Shown: positions 25,826-33,881, counted from the first letter of the stretch. The stretch: DNA of 64,000 nucleotides from an uncultured Spirochaetaceae bacterium (GCA_944389025.1 CALXKU010000010.1:1-64000); one strand, 5' to 3'. The notes: generated by a model not told the origin, from the sequence alone. Program-made: numbers and translations.

Positions 25826-26150
25826 AGGTATCGACTCCGTCCGAGCTCTCACTAAAGGTGAGAAGCACCCTGTTCGGAAGGCAGCAGATTGTGTTTCCCA
25901 TCCTCGTGTAAAGGCATGTCTTATTCGGACATGGGGAATCTGTTATGCGTGCCTTCATATCCTTTATTTCAATCGTGGTCTCACCGAGTGGGCCCTCAAC
26001 CCTTATTATCCTATCATCAGAGAGTGGATAGCGGTACTCTCTTCCATCGGCATTGATTATAATCTCATCTCCTTTTGCGGGAAAAGCCTTGAAAGAGAGG
26101 AGAATGAGGGCTGTAAATAAGATTGCGATTATGATATCTGCGACTTTCAA
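25815..26150 (-). CDS. NusG domain II protein, membrane-anchored
   Basis: A 111-residue protein with one N-terminal membrane helix (residues 5-22) and a small extracytoplasmic beta domain of the NusG-II family. Two cysteine pairs are visible: SPCPNKTCLYTR and NTICCLPNRV, which is usual in this family. Despite the name it has no link to transcription. Its start overlaps the upstream lipoprotein gene by 4 nt, and it overlaps the downstream Gx-transporter gene, so the three are coupled. Function is unknown. Confidence 0.8.
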   Translation of the reverse strand: MKVADIIIAILFTALILLSFKAFPAKGDEIIINADGREYRYPLSDDRIIRVEGPLGETTIEIKDMKARITDSPCPNKTCLYTRMGNTICCLPNRVLLTFSESSDGVDTYAY

Positions 26151-26854
26151 TTCCAGCTGATTGAGAAGGCCATCGGCTCAGATAGGAGGAGGAAATCAAT
26201 GAGAGGGAAGCTGTATGTGCAGGTGTTTGAACCTGTTACGGTAACACCTTCTGAACTGACAATCTCCCCTGGCGTCGTGATGTTGATGTCAATCATGCTG
26301 CTGCTTATCGCATCCGGGGCCTCTTCTCCAAGCAGGTAGTAGATCATGTCTAGGTAATCCGCCTCACTCATCCCCTGATTGTACTCCGGGCCGTATACCT
26401 CGAAGTTCGGATCGGCAAGGAACGGGATCATCTCTTTAAGCTCTACATAATTGTTGATATCAAGATAGAAAGAGAGCGAGTTCTCACCTTCCTTGAGCAC
26501 ACTGTTTCCCTCAGCCCCATTAAGTGCGGAAAGGGCGTTGCTGATGCTCTTGAAATCGAATGAAAGCTTGTATTCGTTACCGCTTCCCTTCGTATATATG
26601 ATGTTACTGTTATCAGGATTCGAAGCGAGCCCGTCAGCAAAACCTCTGACAGCGGCATCCATTATGCTCTCATCCTGGCTCTCATCAGAGACGAATGCAG
26701 AAAAATCGTTCAACACATCAATAAAGAAGTCGTAAACGATGATATCGCTCTCACTTGTGTTTTCCCCATCTGATATTATAATGTTTTCTGTAACCTGGCA
26801 TGAGGAAAGCAGTATAATTGATATGAAGGTTAATATTGCAAAGATTCTTTTCAT
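26147..26854 (-). CDS. Lipoprotein of unknown function
   Basis: A 235-residue exported protein with a signal peptide ending in the lipobox LLSSC, so Cys 19 is probably lipidated. The mature part is acidic, with no cysteines and no family I recognise. It is first in the operon with the NusG-II and Gx-transporter genes, which suggests a shared envelope function. It is predicted to be translated from a leaderless mRNA (TTGCTA-17-TATCCT, 6 nt before ATG). Confidence 0.75.
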   Translation of the reverse strand: MKRIFAILTFISIILLSSCQVTENIIISDGENTSESDIIVYDFFIDVLNDFSAFVSDESQDESIMDAAVRGFADGLASNPDNSNIIYTKGSGNEYKLSFDFKSISNALSALNGAEGNSVLKEGENSLSFYLDINNYVELKEMIPFLADPNFEVYGPEYNQGMSEADYLDMIYYLLGEEAPDAISSSMIDINITTPGEIVSSEGVTVTGSNTCTYSFPLIDFLLLSEPMAFSISWN

Positions 26855-26860
26855 GGTCTA

Positions 26861-26889
26861 AGGATACTGATTTATTGTGGGAGTAGCAA
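26861..26889 (-). promoter_or_regulatory. Promoter of the lipoprotein/NusG-II/Gx operon, leaderless spacing
   Basis: Minus strand: TTGCTA (26884-26889), 17 bp, TATCCT (26861-26866), then 6 nt to the ATG at 26854. The -35 box directly abuts the GTG start codon of the divergent gene at 26890. Confidence 0.6.
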
Positions 26890-27699
26890 GTGAGAAAGCT
26901 GATAGCGTTAATCACCCAGATATTAGGAACTTCATTACTGTTTGCTCTGTCTCTGAATCCGACGCCTTATGGTGCGCGAATATCCTATGAGCCGGCAGAG
27001 GGGAGCATATATACCGATATTTATATCGATAACGGTTTCATAGCGCGGCTTGAAGGTGGTAACAGTTATGAGATAAAAGGGCTTGAGTCGGATAGGGAGT
27101 ATCTTCTCTCGGTTGCTTACCGCGATGGGGAGAATAACGATATCGATGCGGAGTTCGCCACTTTCACCACAGCCAACTGGACCGGCGAGTACGCTTGGTA
27201 CAACAATACTGATAAGGATAACGGAGGAATGGTCAGGGAGCTGAGGCTCCGCGTAGAGACTGTTCATGATGAGACGTATGGGCAGTATAATCAGATCTTC
27301 TTCGAGGAGAATGGGACAGAGTACAGACTTTTCCCCCTTTTCAATCTTGGAGAGAGTGTGACCTGGGTTGACTATGATGACGAGTCGGTGCAGGCTGTCT
27401 GCTACAGGTTGAATGCGGAGAGGTTCAATAAAAGCTTGATAGACCCCTCATCATGGCTTCTTACAGCCATGGAGGTGTCCCCAACCAGTTGCATCTCATA
27501 TGTGGATACAAAGGCTATCGGAATTACGATAGGCTGTACCACGAGCTTCAATTTCTTCATCGATGAGAATGGGGTAAGACACATATCCTTCCTTATAACG
27601 GGACCGTCGATTCTGAAATCTTTCTTTTTTTATTCCCCTAATGGGGAATCGGAGGATGGAGCATTCATTCTCACCGATACAGCAGCTTTTAAAGGTTGA
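26890..27699 (+). CDS. Exported protein with an FN3-like N-terminus, unknown function
   Basis: A 269-residue protein with a signal peptide (about residues 1-20) and a GTG start behind a GGGAG site. Residues ~28-95 (ISYEPAEGSIYTDIYIDNGF and YEIKGLESDREYLLSVAYRD) have the strand pattern of a fibronectin-III-like domain. The remainder is rich in aromatic residues and has no family I recognise. It is divergent from the lipoprotein operon, with only 35 nt between start codons, so the two may be co-regulated. It is probably periplasmic or surface-exposed. Confidence 0.65.
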   Translation: MRKLIALITQILGTSLLFALSLNPTPYGARISYEPAEGSIYTDIYIDNGFIARLEGGNSYEIKGLESDREYLLSVAYRDGENNDIDAEFATFTTANWTGEYAWYNNTDKDNGGMVRELRLRVETVHDETYGQYNQIFFEENGTEYRLFPLFNLGESVTWVDYDDESVQAVCYRLNAERFNKSLIDPSSWLLTAMEVSPTSCISYVDTKAIGITIGCTTSFNFFIDENGVRHISFLITGPSILKSFFFYSPNGESEDGAFILTDTAAFKG

Positions 27700-27724
27700 C
27701 AAACTGATTTTATGCCTTTATTTT
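27696..27724 (+). promoter_or_regulatory. topA promoter
   Basis: TTGACA (27696-27701), 17 bp, TATTTT (27719-27724). The -35 overlaps the stop codon of the preceding gene. It rules out the ATG at 27712 as the main topA start. Confidence 0.6.
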
Positions 27725-27756
27725 CCATATTAGCAAAAAGGGAAAATCAGAGGTAC

Positions 27757-30285
27757 ATGAAAGCAGATCCGAACAAGAAGAGTCTTATTATCGTGGAGTC
27801 GCCTACCAAAGCGCGTACTATCAAGCGGTATCTGGGACAGAACTGTACGGTAATGGCAAGCCTGGGACATATAGAAGACCTTGCCGTACAGCCTAAGAAA
27901 GGTGTTCATGGAGTCATGGTTGATGACGGCTATGAGCTTGAGTACGAGATGAGCGATGAGAAGAAGAAGCTACTCTCAGAGATGAGGAAGGAGCTTGCCA
28001 AGGCCGATCAGCTTATTCTTGCAAGTGATGAGGATAGGGAAGGTGAATCGATTGCTTGGCATTTATATAACAACCTGAAACCGAAAGTGCCATGCTACAG
28101 GATGGTATTCCATGAGATAACCAAGCAGGCAATAACAAACGCCTTCAACAACTGCAGGGAAATCGATATGAATCTCGTCTCTGCTCAGGAGGCAAGGCGT
28201 GCTATAGACCGTCTTCAGGGGTATGAGATCAGTCCGATACTGGCCAGAAAGATCGGTTTTACGAAAGCTTCGGCCGGCCGGGTACAGTCCCCGGGCCTTA
28301 AGATAATCGTTGACAGGGAGAAGGAAAGGCGCGATTTCATACGTAACGATTACACTTCCGTGAATGTCTTCTTCGAGGATTTCAAAGCAAAGCTTGATGC
28401 AGTCGGATCAAAGATTGTTGCTACAAAATCAAGTTTTGATGGAACGAGCGGGAAGATAAAGGACGGACACATTGCTCTTACTGCTGCTGAGGCAGCTGCG
28501 ATCATAAGGGATCTCAGGGGCTCTAAGGCTACTGTCAGAAACGTGAGCCGACAGGAGAAGAAGACGAGTCCCGCATATCCTTTCACGACAAGTACCCTCC
28601 AGCAGGATGCATCCCGCAAACTCAATAAGAGTGTCAAGGAGATAATGAGTATAGCTCAGGCCCTTTACGAGAAAGGCTTCATTACATACATGCGTACGGA
28701 CAGTCCTAACCTTTCAAGTGAGTGCATCAGAGCTTCCAGAGCCCAGATAAAAACACTTTTCGGAGATGGATATCTCTCTTCCTACGAGCGGAATTACAAG
28801 GCCAAGAGCGAATCGGCACAGGAGGCGCATGAGGCTATCCGCCCGGCAGGAGACAGTTTCAGAACTCCAAAAGATACGGGGCTTACAGGGGATGAGCTTA
28901 AGCTGTACACCCTGATTTGGAAAAGGACACTTGCAACCCAGATGAAGGATGCACTGCGTGCCGTAACCTCCGTGAAACTTGAAAGCGGGGATTACAAGCT
29001 TTCTGCAAGTGGAACGGAGCTCCTTTTTGATGGCTTTCTGAAGCTTTACTCCGAGTCGTCCGATGAGAGTTCGAATGAGGATGATGAGGGGGAGAACACG
29101 AGACTGCTCCCGTCCCTTAAAGAGGGGGATGAGAGAACGGTTGAGGATGCTGCGGAGGTATCGCATACTACCGAGCCACCTTTGAGATATAACGAGGCCA
29201 GTCTTGTTAAGACCCTTGAGGATAAGGGAATCGGCAGACCGAGCACATATGCCCAGATCATTTCCACTATCATGGGAAAGGGTTATGCTGTGAAGCTCAA
29301 GTCATCCCTTGTACCTACCTTCCTCGGCTTTTTCGTTGCGGATTTCCTTGATTCCGCATTCCCCCTTTATGTTGGATATGATTTCACATCCAGAATGGAG
29401 GAAGGGCTTGATGAGATAGCAAGCGGGAAGGAGGACAAGAACGATTACCTTGACCTCTTCTGGAAAGGAAAGGATGGGGGAAGCGGACTGAAAGACGCTG
29501 TTTCGAATGTGAGCCGTGGTGTAAGAATCAGTGAGGCAAAAACACTTCACCTCTCAAACCTCAGCTACTCTTTCTCCTTAGCTGGACGTGAGTACGGATA
29601 TTCCATCAAGAACGGTAAATACGGCCCTTATATCGAAATCAGGGAGAAGGGCAGTGAAAGTGTAGAATACGCTTCCATTGATGAAAGTGCGTATTATCCT
29701 GGGACATTCACGGATGATGATGCGAGAAAGATATTCGAAGATAAGAATAGAAAAGCCGATATCATAAGCGGAACCGATATCGAGATCAGAAACTCAAGGA
29801 ACGGGACATATCTTTATCGCGAGAGTGATGGAAAAAGTGTCAGCCTTCCACGCCTTATGAAGGCTGAGAATCTCACAGCTGATGATGCTACCTTCCTTTT
29901 CAGCCTCCCCAAAGTCATCGGAGAGGATGAGCTGGGTGTAGCGGAGCTCAGGATCGGTCCTTACGGTTACTACATCTCGTATGATGGGAAGAACACTTCT
30001 GTGAAGGATCCGAGAAGCGTGAGTTTCGCCTCATTCAAGGCTGACCTTGAGAGTGCTGCAACGAAGAGTGAGAAAACGGTTCTCAGGACATTCCCCGATC
30101 TGGAAGGCAAGGGCTTGGAGATTCTCTCCGGCAGGTATGGCGCATATCTTAAATGGGGAGAGAGGAACATCGCTCTTAGTAAGGAGGATAGGGATAACAT
30201 AGATTCCCTCAGCGCGGAAAGGGTGAATGAGCTTGCCCTGAACGCTCCAGAGAAGAAGAGGACGTTCAGAAGGAGAAAGAGCTGA
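27757..30285 (+). CDS. topA: DNA topoisomerase I
   Basis: An 842-residue type IA topoisomerase that relaxes negative supercoils. The Toprim domain begins KSLIIVESPTKARTIKRYLG and contains ASDEDREGESIAWH. The catalytic Tyr is in GFITYMRTDSPNLS. The C-terminus lacks Cys zinc fingers; instead it has several short repeats of the Toprim-Crpt type (YGYSIKNGKYGPYIEI, LRIGPYGYYISYDGK, EILSGRYGAYLKWG) and ends in a basic tail. This C-terminal type is known in chlamydiae, spirochaetes and cyanobacteria. I start at 27757, where AGAGG precedes the ATG, because a promoter lies inside the longer frame. Confidence 0.95.
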   Translation: MKADPNKKSLIIVESPTKARTIKRYLGQNCTVMASLGHIEDLAVQPKKGVHGVMVDDGYELEYEMSDEKKKLLSEMRKELAKADQLILASDEDREGESIAWHLYNNLKPKVPCYRMVFHEITKQAITNAFNNCREIDMNLVSAQEARRAIDRLQGYEISPILARKIGFTKASAGRVQSPGLKIIVDREKERRDFIRNDYTSVNVFFEDFKAKLDAVGSKIVATKSSFDGTSGKIKDGHIALTAAEAAAIIRDLRGSKATVRNVSRQEKKTSPAYPFTTSTLQQDASRKLNKSVKEIMSIAQALYEKGFITYMRTDSPNLSSECIRASRAQIKTLFGDGYLSSYERNYKAKSESAQEAHEAIRPAGDSFRTPKDTGLTGDELKLYTLIWKRTLATQMKDALRAVTSVKLESGDYKLSASGTELLFDGFLKLYSESSDESSNEDDEGENTRLLPSLKEGDERTVEDAAEVSHTTEPPLRYNEASLVKTLEDKGIGRPSTYAQIISTIMGKGYAVKLKSSLVPTFLGFFVADFLDSAFPLYVGYDFTSRMEEGLDEIASGKEDKNDYLDLFWKGKDGGSGLKDAVSNVSRGVRISEAKTLHLSNLSYSFSLAGREYGYSIKNGKYGPYIEIREKGSESVEYASIDESAYYPGTFTDDDARKIFEDKNRKADIISGTDIEIRNSRNGTYLYRESDGKSVSLPRLMKAENLTADDATFLFSLPKVIGEDELGVAELRIGPYGYYISYDGKNTSVKDPRSVSFASFKADLESAATKSEKTVLRTFPDLEGKGLEILSGRYGAYLKWGERNIALSKEDRDNIDSLSAERVNELALNAPEKKRTFRRRKS

Positions 30286-30286
30286 C

Positions 30287-30787
30287 ATGTTCAGACCGAT
30301 GCGGCGCATGGCACAGAGAATGGATGAGTGTGAGTGCCTTGAGATACTGAAAGAAGCATCCCATGGCACACTCGCACTCTCAGGCGATGATGGATACCCT
30401 TATTCAATCCCGATGAGTTTCGTCCTTGATGGTAAGAGAATCCTGTTTCACTCAGCCTTAAGCGGTCATAAGATAGACAGCATCAAGAGATGTGAGAAAG
30501 CTTCCTTTGCCGTAGTATCGAGGGATGATGTCATAAAGGAGAAATATACAACAGGATACGAGAGCGTGATAGTCTTCGGTAGGATCGGAATTATCCGGGA
30601 TGAGATCGAGAGGTTCAATGCAATCTCAATTCTAGCAAGAAAATACTATCCGGAAGATAGCACTGAGCATCTTAACTCCATCATTGAACGCGATAAGAGC
30701 TTTTGCATCCTTTCTCTTGAAATTGAACATATCAGCGGAAAGCGGGGCTTGGAGAGGTTAAAAAAGCCCCTCAAGGACCGGCCTTAA
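30287..30787 (+). CDS. NimA-like pyridoxamine 5'-phosphate oxidase family protein
   Basis: A 166-residue FMN-binding split-barrel protein of the NimA/PNPOx-like group. The pattern LALSGDDGYPYSIPMSFVLD, then ILFHSALSGHKIDSI, is typical. Relatives reduce nitroaromatics or bind other cofactors; the natural substrate is uncertain. Its ATG lies 1 nt after the topA stop, so it is co-transcribed with topA. The last codons lie inside a stem-loop that forms a terminator for the opposite strand. Confidence 0.85.
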   Translation: MFRPMRRMAQRMDECECLEILKEASHGTLALSGDDGYPYSIPMSFVLDGKRILFHSALSGHKIDSIKRCEKASFAVVSRDDVIKEKYTTGYESVIVFGRIGIIRDEIERFNAISILARKYYPEDSTEHLNSIIERDKSFCILSLEIEHISGKRGLERLKKPLKDRP

Positions 30788-30850
30788 GGGGAAGAGGGAA
30801 ATAGGCAATGCCTATGAGATGCAAAACAAGGTAGGAAGTCATCCCTCTAT
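30760..30850 (-). ncRNA. Candidate ~90-nt structured small RNA with terminator
   Basis: On the minus strand, a possible promoter (TTCAAA at 30878-30883, 15 bp, TATATT at 30857-30862) would start an RNA near 30850. Its 5' end holds TCCCTCT/AGAGGGA arms (30842-30848 with 30793-30799) closing over a 6-bp hairpin, ATAGGC/GCCTAT (30801-30815). It ends in a 10-bp stem, CCCCTCAAGG/CCTTAAGGGG (30767-30776 with 30782-30791), followed by six T. The terminator overlaps the end of the NimA-like gene on the other strand. Function is unknown. Confidence 0.4.
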
Positions 30851-30938
30851 TAATGAAATATAATTATTTTACATTGTTTTGAACATCCGGATTTTCTGTA
30901 ATTAATTTCATCATTATCTTCGGATTCTGTTTTTCCCC

Positions 30939-30967
30939 TTGACAGGGAGTGTATAAGGATATATGAT
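30939..30967 (+). promoter_or_regulatory. Promoter of the metal-efflux operon
   Basis: TTGACA (30939-30944), 17 bp, TATGAT (30962-30967). Downstream, ATGAT...ATCAT (30963-30978) and the TAAATG/CATATGTTTA region near 30985-31002 form imperfect inverted repeats in the leader, where an ArsR/SmtB-type metal sensor could bind. No such regulator gene is adjacent. Confidence 0.6.
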
Positions 30968-31018
30968 TAATTCATCATTTAAGTAAATGTTCATATGTTT
31001 AATTGTTTGGAGGTTTTC

Positions 31019-31237
31019 ATGAGAAAGACATACTCGATAGAAGTCGATTGCGCAGCATGTGCGAATAAGATGGAACTAGCAGCAAAGAAAACAGAAGGGG
31101 TCAAGGATTGCACTGTCAATTTCATGATGCAGAGGATGATTGTCGACTTTGATGATGATGCGGATAAGAAGAGCGTGATGGAAAGCGTTCTGAGAAGCTG
31201 TAAAAAAGTTGAGAGCGACTGCGAGATTTATATCTGA
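31019..31237 (+). CDS. Heavy-metal-associated (HMA) domain protein
   Basis: A 72-residue ferredoxin-fold metal-binding protein. The metal motif is VDCAACANKME, so CAAC takes the place of the usual GMTCxxC. A GGAGG site lies before the ATG at 31019. The downstream P-type ATPase lacks its own N-terminal HMA domain, so this small protein probably supplies the missing module in trans, or acts as a soluble metal chaperone for the pump. The two genes are 10 nt apart. Confidence 0.87.
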   Translation: MRKTYSIEVDCAACANKMELAAKKTEGVKDCTVNFMMQRMIVDFDDDADKKSVMESVLRSCKKVESDCEIYI

Positions 31238-31247
31238 GGGTATTGCC

Positions 31248-33131
31248 ATGAATAAGAAACAGCGCCAGATGCTAATCCGCATAATAATTTCTGCTTTTCT
31301 GATGATAGCTCTTTCTTTTTCATCCCTGTCAGGGCTCTCCAGATTGATCTGCTATTTCGCCGTTTATCTCTTAATAGGGTATGACATCCTTTTGAAGGCT
31401 GGACGCGGCATAATTCACGGGCAGGTCATGGATGAGTGTTTTTTAATGGCGATTGCCACGGTTGGTGCCATGGCTCTTGCCATCTGGCAGAAGAGCGGGG
31501 ATTATACCGAGGCCATCGCCGTAATGCTTTTTTATCAGATAGGGGAGCTCTTCCAGAGCTACGCCGTTGGTAAGAGCAGGAGGAATATTACCAAGCTGAT
31601 GGATATCCGTCCCGATTATGCAAATGTCGAAAAGAATGGCAAGCTTGAGAGGGTGGATCCGGATGATGTTCCTGTCGGCGCAGTCATAATCGTACAGCCC
31701 GGGGAGAAGATTCCCATCGATGGCATAGTAGTAAAAGGCGAATCAAGCCTTAATACGAGCGCTCTTACAGGAGAAAGCCTTCCTCGTGATGTCAGCGCAG
31801 GCGATGAGGTCATATCCGGCTCGATAAGCATGACAGGAGTGCTCAGCATCCGTACGACAAAGGAGTTCGGAGAGTCAACAGTATCGAAGATTCTTGAGCT
31901 TGTTGAGAATGCCAGCTCCAGGAAATCGAAGTCGGAGGATTTCATTTCAAAATTCGCACGGATCTATACTCCTGCAGTGTGCATCGCATCTCTTCTCCTA
32001 GCATTTATACCTCCTGTCGTTACAATGATAGCAGGAGGGGAAGCCTCTTTTGGAAAGTGGCTATACCGTGCTCTCACATTCCTTGTCATAAGTTGCCCAT
32101 GTGCGCTTGTGATATCGATTCCACTTTCCTTCTTCGCCGCTATCGGAGGGGCAGGGAACGCTGGAATACTCATAAAGGGCTCGAACTATCTTGAGACGCT
32201 TTCCAAGACATCGGTTGTTGTCTTTGATAAGACCGGAACTCTTACTGCGGGGGTTTTTGAGGTGCGCGGAATTCATCACAGCAGTCTTGAGAACGAGAAG
32301 ATACTCGAGTATGCCGCCCTCGCTGAGAGCGCATCCTCCCATCCGATTGCAAAGAGCATTCAGCGGGCATATGGGAAGGAAATTGACAGGAGAAGGGTGG
32401 CGAACATCCGGGAAAAGAGCGGTGGTGGCGTGATTGCAACTGTGGATGGGTGTGAGGTTGCATGCGGGAACGAGCGCCTCATGAGGGAGCTTGGACTTGA
32501 GCCAATACCATGCCACAGTGTTGGTACAATCATTCATGTGTCGATTGATGGGAAATACTCTGGTCATATTCTGATAAGCGATGTCATGAAAGACTCCTCT
32601 GCTGATGCGATAAAAGCACTTAGAAAGGCTGGGGTAAGTAAGATTGCCATGCTTACCGGGGATTCAGAGAAAGTTGCAAGAAACGTAGCCTCTGCTCTTG
32701 GAATCGACAGCGTTTACAGTAATTTACTGCCGGATGACAAAGTCAGGAAGCTTGAGGAGATGATGGATGAGAAGGATAGGAATTCAAGTCTGGCCTTTGT
32801 CGGTGACGGAATAAACGATGCCCCGGTTCTAGGACGGGCGGATATCGGGATTGCAATGGGTGCGATGGGCTCGGATGCTGCAATAGAAGCATCTGATGTC
32901 GTACTTATGGATGATGATCCCATGAAGATATCGAAGGCGATAAGAATCGCAAAAAAGTGTATGGCGATCGTGTATGAGAACATAGTCTTCGCAATCGGAG
33001 TGAAGCTCATATGCCTTGTTCTCGGTGCACTCGGCATTGCGAACATGTGGCTTGCAATTTTCGCTGATGTAGGTGTCATGGTCATTGCCGTCCTGAATGC
33101 GATAAGAGCGCTCTTTGCGAAAAAACTTTGA
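31248..33131 (+). CDS. P1B-type heavy-metal-exporting ATPase (Zn/Cd/Pb type)
   Basis: A 627-residue pump. Seen: the actuator TGES loop (SALTGESLPRDV), the transmembrane metal site CPC in ISCPCALVISIPL, the phosphorylation motif DKTGTLT and the hinge GDGINDAPVLGRADIGIAMG. The last helices have FADVGVMVIAVLNAIRAL, in which the Asp fits the Zn/Cd/Pb (P1B-2) group rather than copper pumps. There is no N-terminal metal-binding domain; that is encoded separately just upstream. A GAGGG site precedes the ATG at 31248. The operon ends with a stem shared with the tRNA on the other strand. Confidence 0.92.
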   Translation: MNKKQRQMLIRIIISAFLMIALSFSSLSGLSRLICYFAVYLLIGYDILLKAGRGIIHGQVMDECFLMAIATVGAMALAIWQKSGDYTEAIAVMLFYQIGELFQSYAVGKSRRNITKLMDIRPDYANVEKNGKLERVDPDDVPVGAVIIVQPGEKIPIDGIVVKGESSLNTSALTGESLPRDVSAGDEVISGSISMTGVLSIRTTKEFGESTVSKILELVENASSRKSKSEDFISKFARIYTPAVCIASLLLAFIPPVVTMIAGGEASFGKWLYRALTFLVISCPCALVISIPLSFFAAIGGAGNAGILIKGSNYLETLSKTSVVVFDKTGTLTAGVFEVRGIHHSSLENEKILEYAALAESASSHPIAKSIQRAYGKEIDRRRVANIREKSGGGVIATVDGCEVACGNERLMRELGLEPIPCHSVGTIIHVSIDGKYSGHILISDVMKDSSADAIKALRKAGVSKIAMLTGDSEKVARNVASALGIDSVYSNLLPDDKVRKLEEMMDEKDRNSSLAFVGDGINDAPVLGRADIGIAMGAMGSDAAIEASDVVLMDDDPMKISKAIRIAKKCMAIVYENIVFAIGVKLICLVLGALGIANMWLAIFADVGVMVIAVLNAIRALFAKKL

Positions 33132-33141
33132 TGAAAAGAAC

Positions 33142-33166
33142 AGGCCCTGGAAAAAATCCGGGGCCT
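33142..33166. terminator. Stem-loop between the ATPase gene and tRNA-Arg
   Basis: AGGCCCTGGA (33142-33151) pairs with TCCGGGGCCT (33157-33166), one G-T pair. It ends the metal-efflux operon; on the minus strand it lies 14 nt past the tRNA and is followed by a short T-rich stretch. Bidirectional use is likely. Confidence 0.75.
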
Positions 33167-33180
33167 AGTCATTAAAAAAG

Positions 33181-33254
33181 TGACCCTGAGCAGATTCGAA
33201 CTGCTGACCTTCCGCTTAGGAGGCGGACGCTCTATCCAGCTGAGCTACAGGATC
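33181..33254 (-). tRNA. tRNA-Arg (anticodon CCU)
   Basis: A 74-nt cloverleaf on the minus strand. Acceptor GATCCTG pairs with CAGGGTC, with discriminator A. The D-arm is GCTC...GAGC, the anticodon stem is TCCGC/GCGGA with loop CTCCTAA, and the T-arm is AGCAG-TTCGAAT-CTGCT. The anticodon CCT reads AGG, a frequent arginine codon in this window. CCA is not encoded. It lies 37 nt downstream of the NusG-like gene on the same strand, so it may be co-transcribed with it. Confidence 0.95.
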
Positions 33255-33291
33255 ACGCACTAAGGTAGTGTAAAGAATTTTCGATTTAATA

Positions 33292-33843
33292 TCAAGGAGA
33301 TTTTTCTTCTTTAGCAATCTCTCCCGTTTCTTCCACATGATCGACGGGAAGGGTTATCTTAGTAGGCTTCCCAAGTAGCATTATCTCAACATCCACCCTC
33401 TCTCTTTTCATGTCTATTTTCAGAATCTTACCCTTTAAAGCTGTAAAAGCACCCCGAGTGACGATAACAACCTCGCCGGCTTTTATGAAAACGTTCTTCT
33501 GCCTGATAATCTGTGGAAAATCGAAGAGCTGTGAGCAGTAGGCCTCGTCATCCCCTCTCATCACATATGACCTGTCGCTATAGGTGAGAAAATAGAAGAA
33601 GTCATTTGCTTTTGTAAGTTCCGCAAGAGTCCCTACCCCTATCTTTTGATCTGAACGTGCGAAGATATAGCCGGGAATGAGATTGTACTTCTTCGTCACC
33701 TTTCCCGTTTTGCTGTGGTTCACCATCTCCTTTTCCTGGAGCCTGAAATCCATGTCGATACCCATCTTCTTTACGATTCTTTTAAGGCTTTTTACTGTCG
33801 CATGTTCCTTTGTGCTTTTGCAGAAAATGATATAGTACGGCAT
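33292..33843 (-). CDS. NusG family transcription factor, specialised paralogue
   Basis: A 183-residue protein with an N-terminal NGN domain (MPYYIIFCKSTKEHATVKSL; NLIPGYIFARSD) and a C-terminal KOW domain (GEVVIVTRGAFTALKGKILK). NusG relatives bind the RNA polymerase clamp and alter pausing or termination. It differs from housekeeping NusG in sequence and is not beside secE or rplK, so I call it a paralogue of the LoaP/UpxY sort. Unlike those, it is not followed by a long biosynthetic operon; only a tRNA lies downstream. A promoter with leaderless spacing precedes it. Confidence 0.82.
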   Translation of the reverse strand: MPYYIIFCKSTKEHATVKSLKRIVKKMGIDMDFRLQEKEMVNHSKTGKVTKKYNLIPGYIFARSDQKIGVGTLAELTKANDFFYFLTYSDRSYVMRGDDEAYCSQLFDFPQIIRQKNVFIKAGEVVIVTRGAFTALKGKILKIDMKRERVDVEIMLLGKPTKITLPVDHVEETGEIAKEEKSP

Positions 33844-33852
33844 TGCTCTAAC

Positions 33853-33881
33853 AGAATAGCAATTTTTACATGCTACAACAA
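33853..33881 (-). promoter_or_regulatory. Promoter of the NusG-like gene, short-leader spacing
   Basis: Minus strand: TTGTTG (33876-33881), 17 bp, TATTCT (33853-33858), then 9 nt to the ATG at 33843. No ribosome-binding site. Confidence 0.5.

Noticed and set aside
27712-27756. Upstream ATG for topA
   Set aside because: It falls within the spacer of a TTGACA-17-TATTTT promoter and lacks a ribosome-binding site.
33292-33843. LoaP/UpxY-type regulator of a polysaccharide or metabolite cluster
   Set aside because: No long biosynthetic operon follows; only a tRNA and then a gene on the opposite strand.
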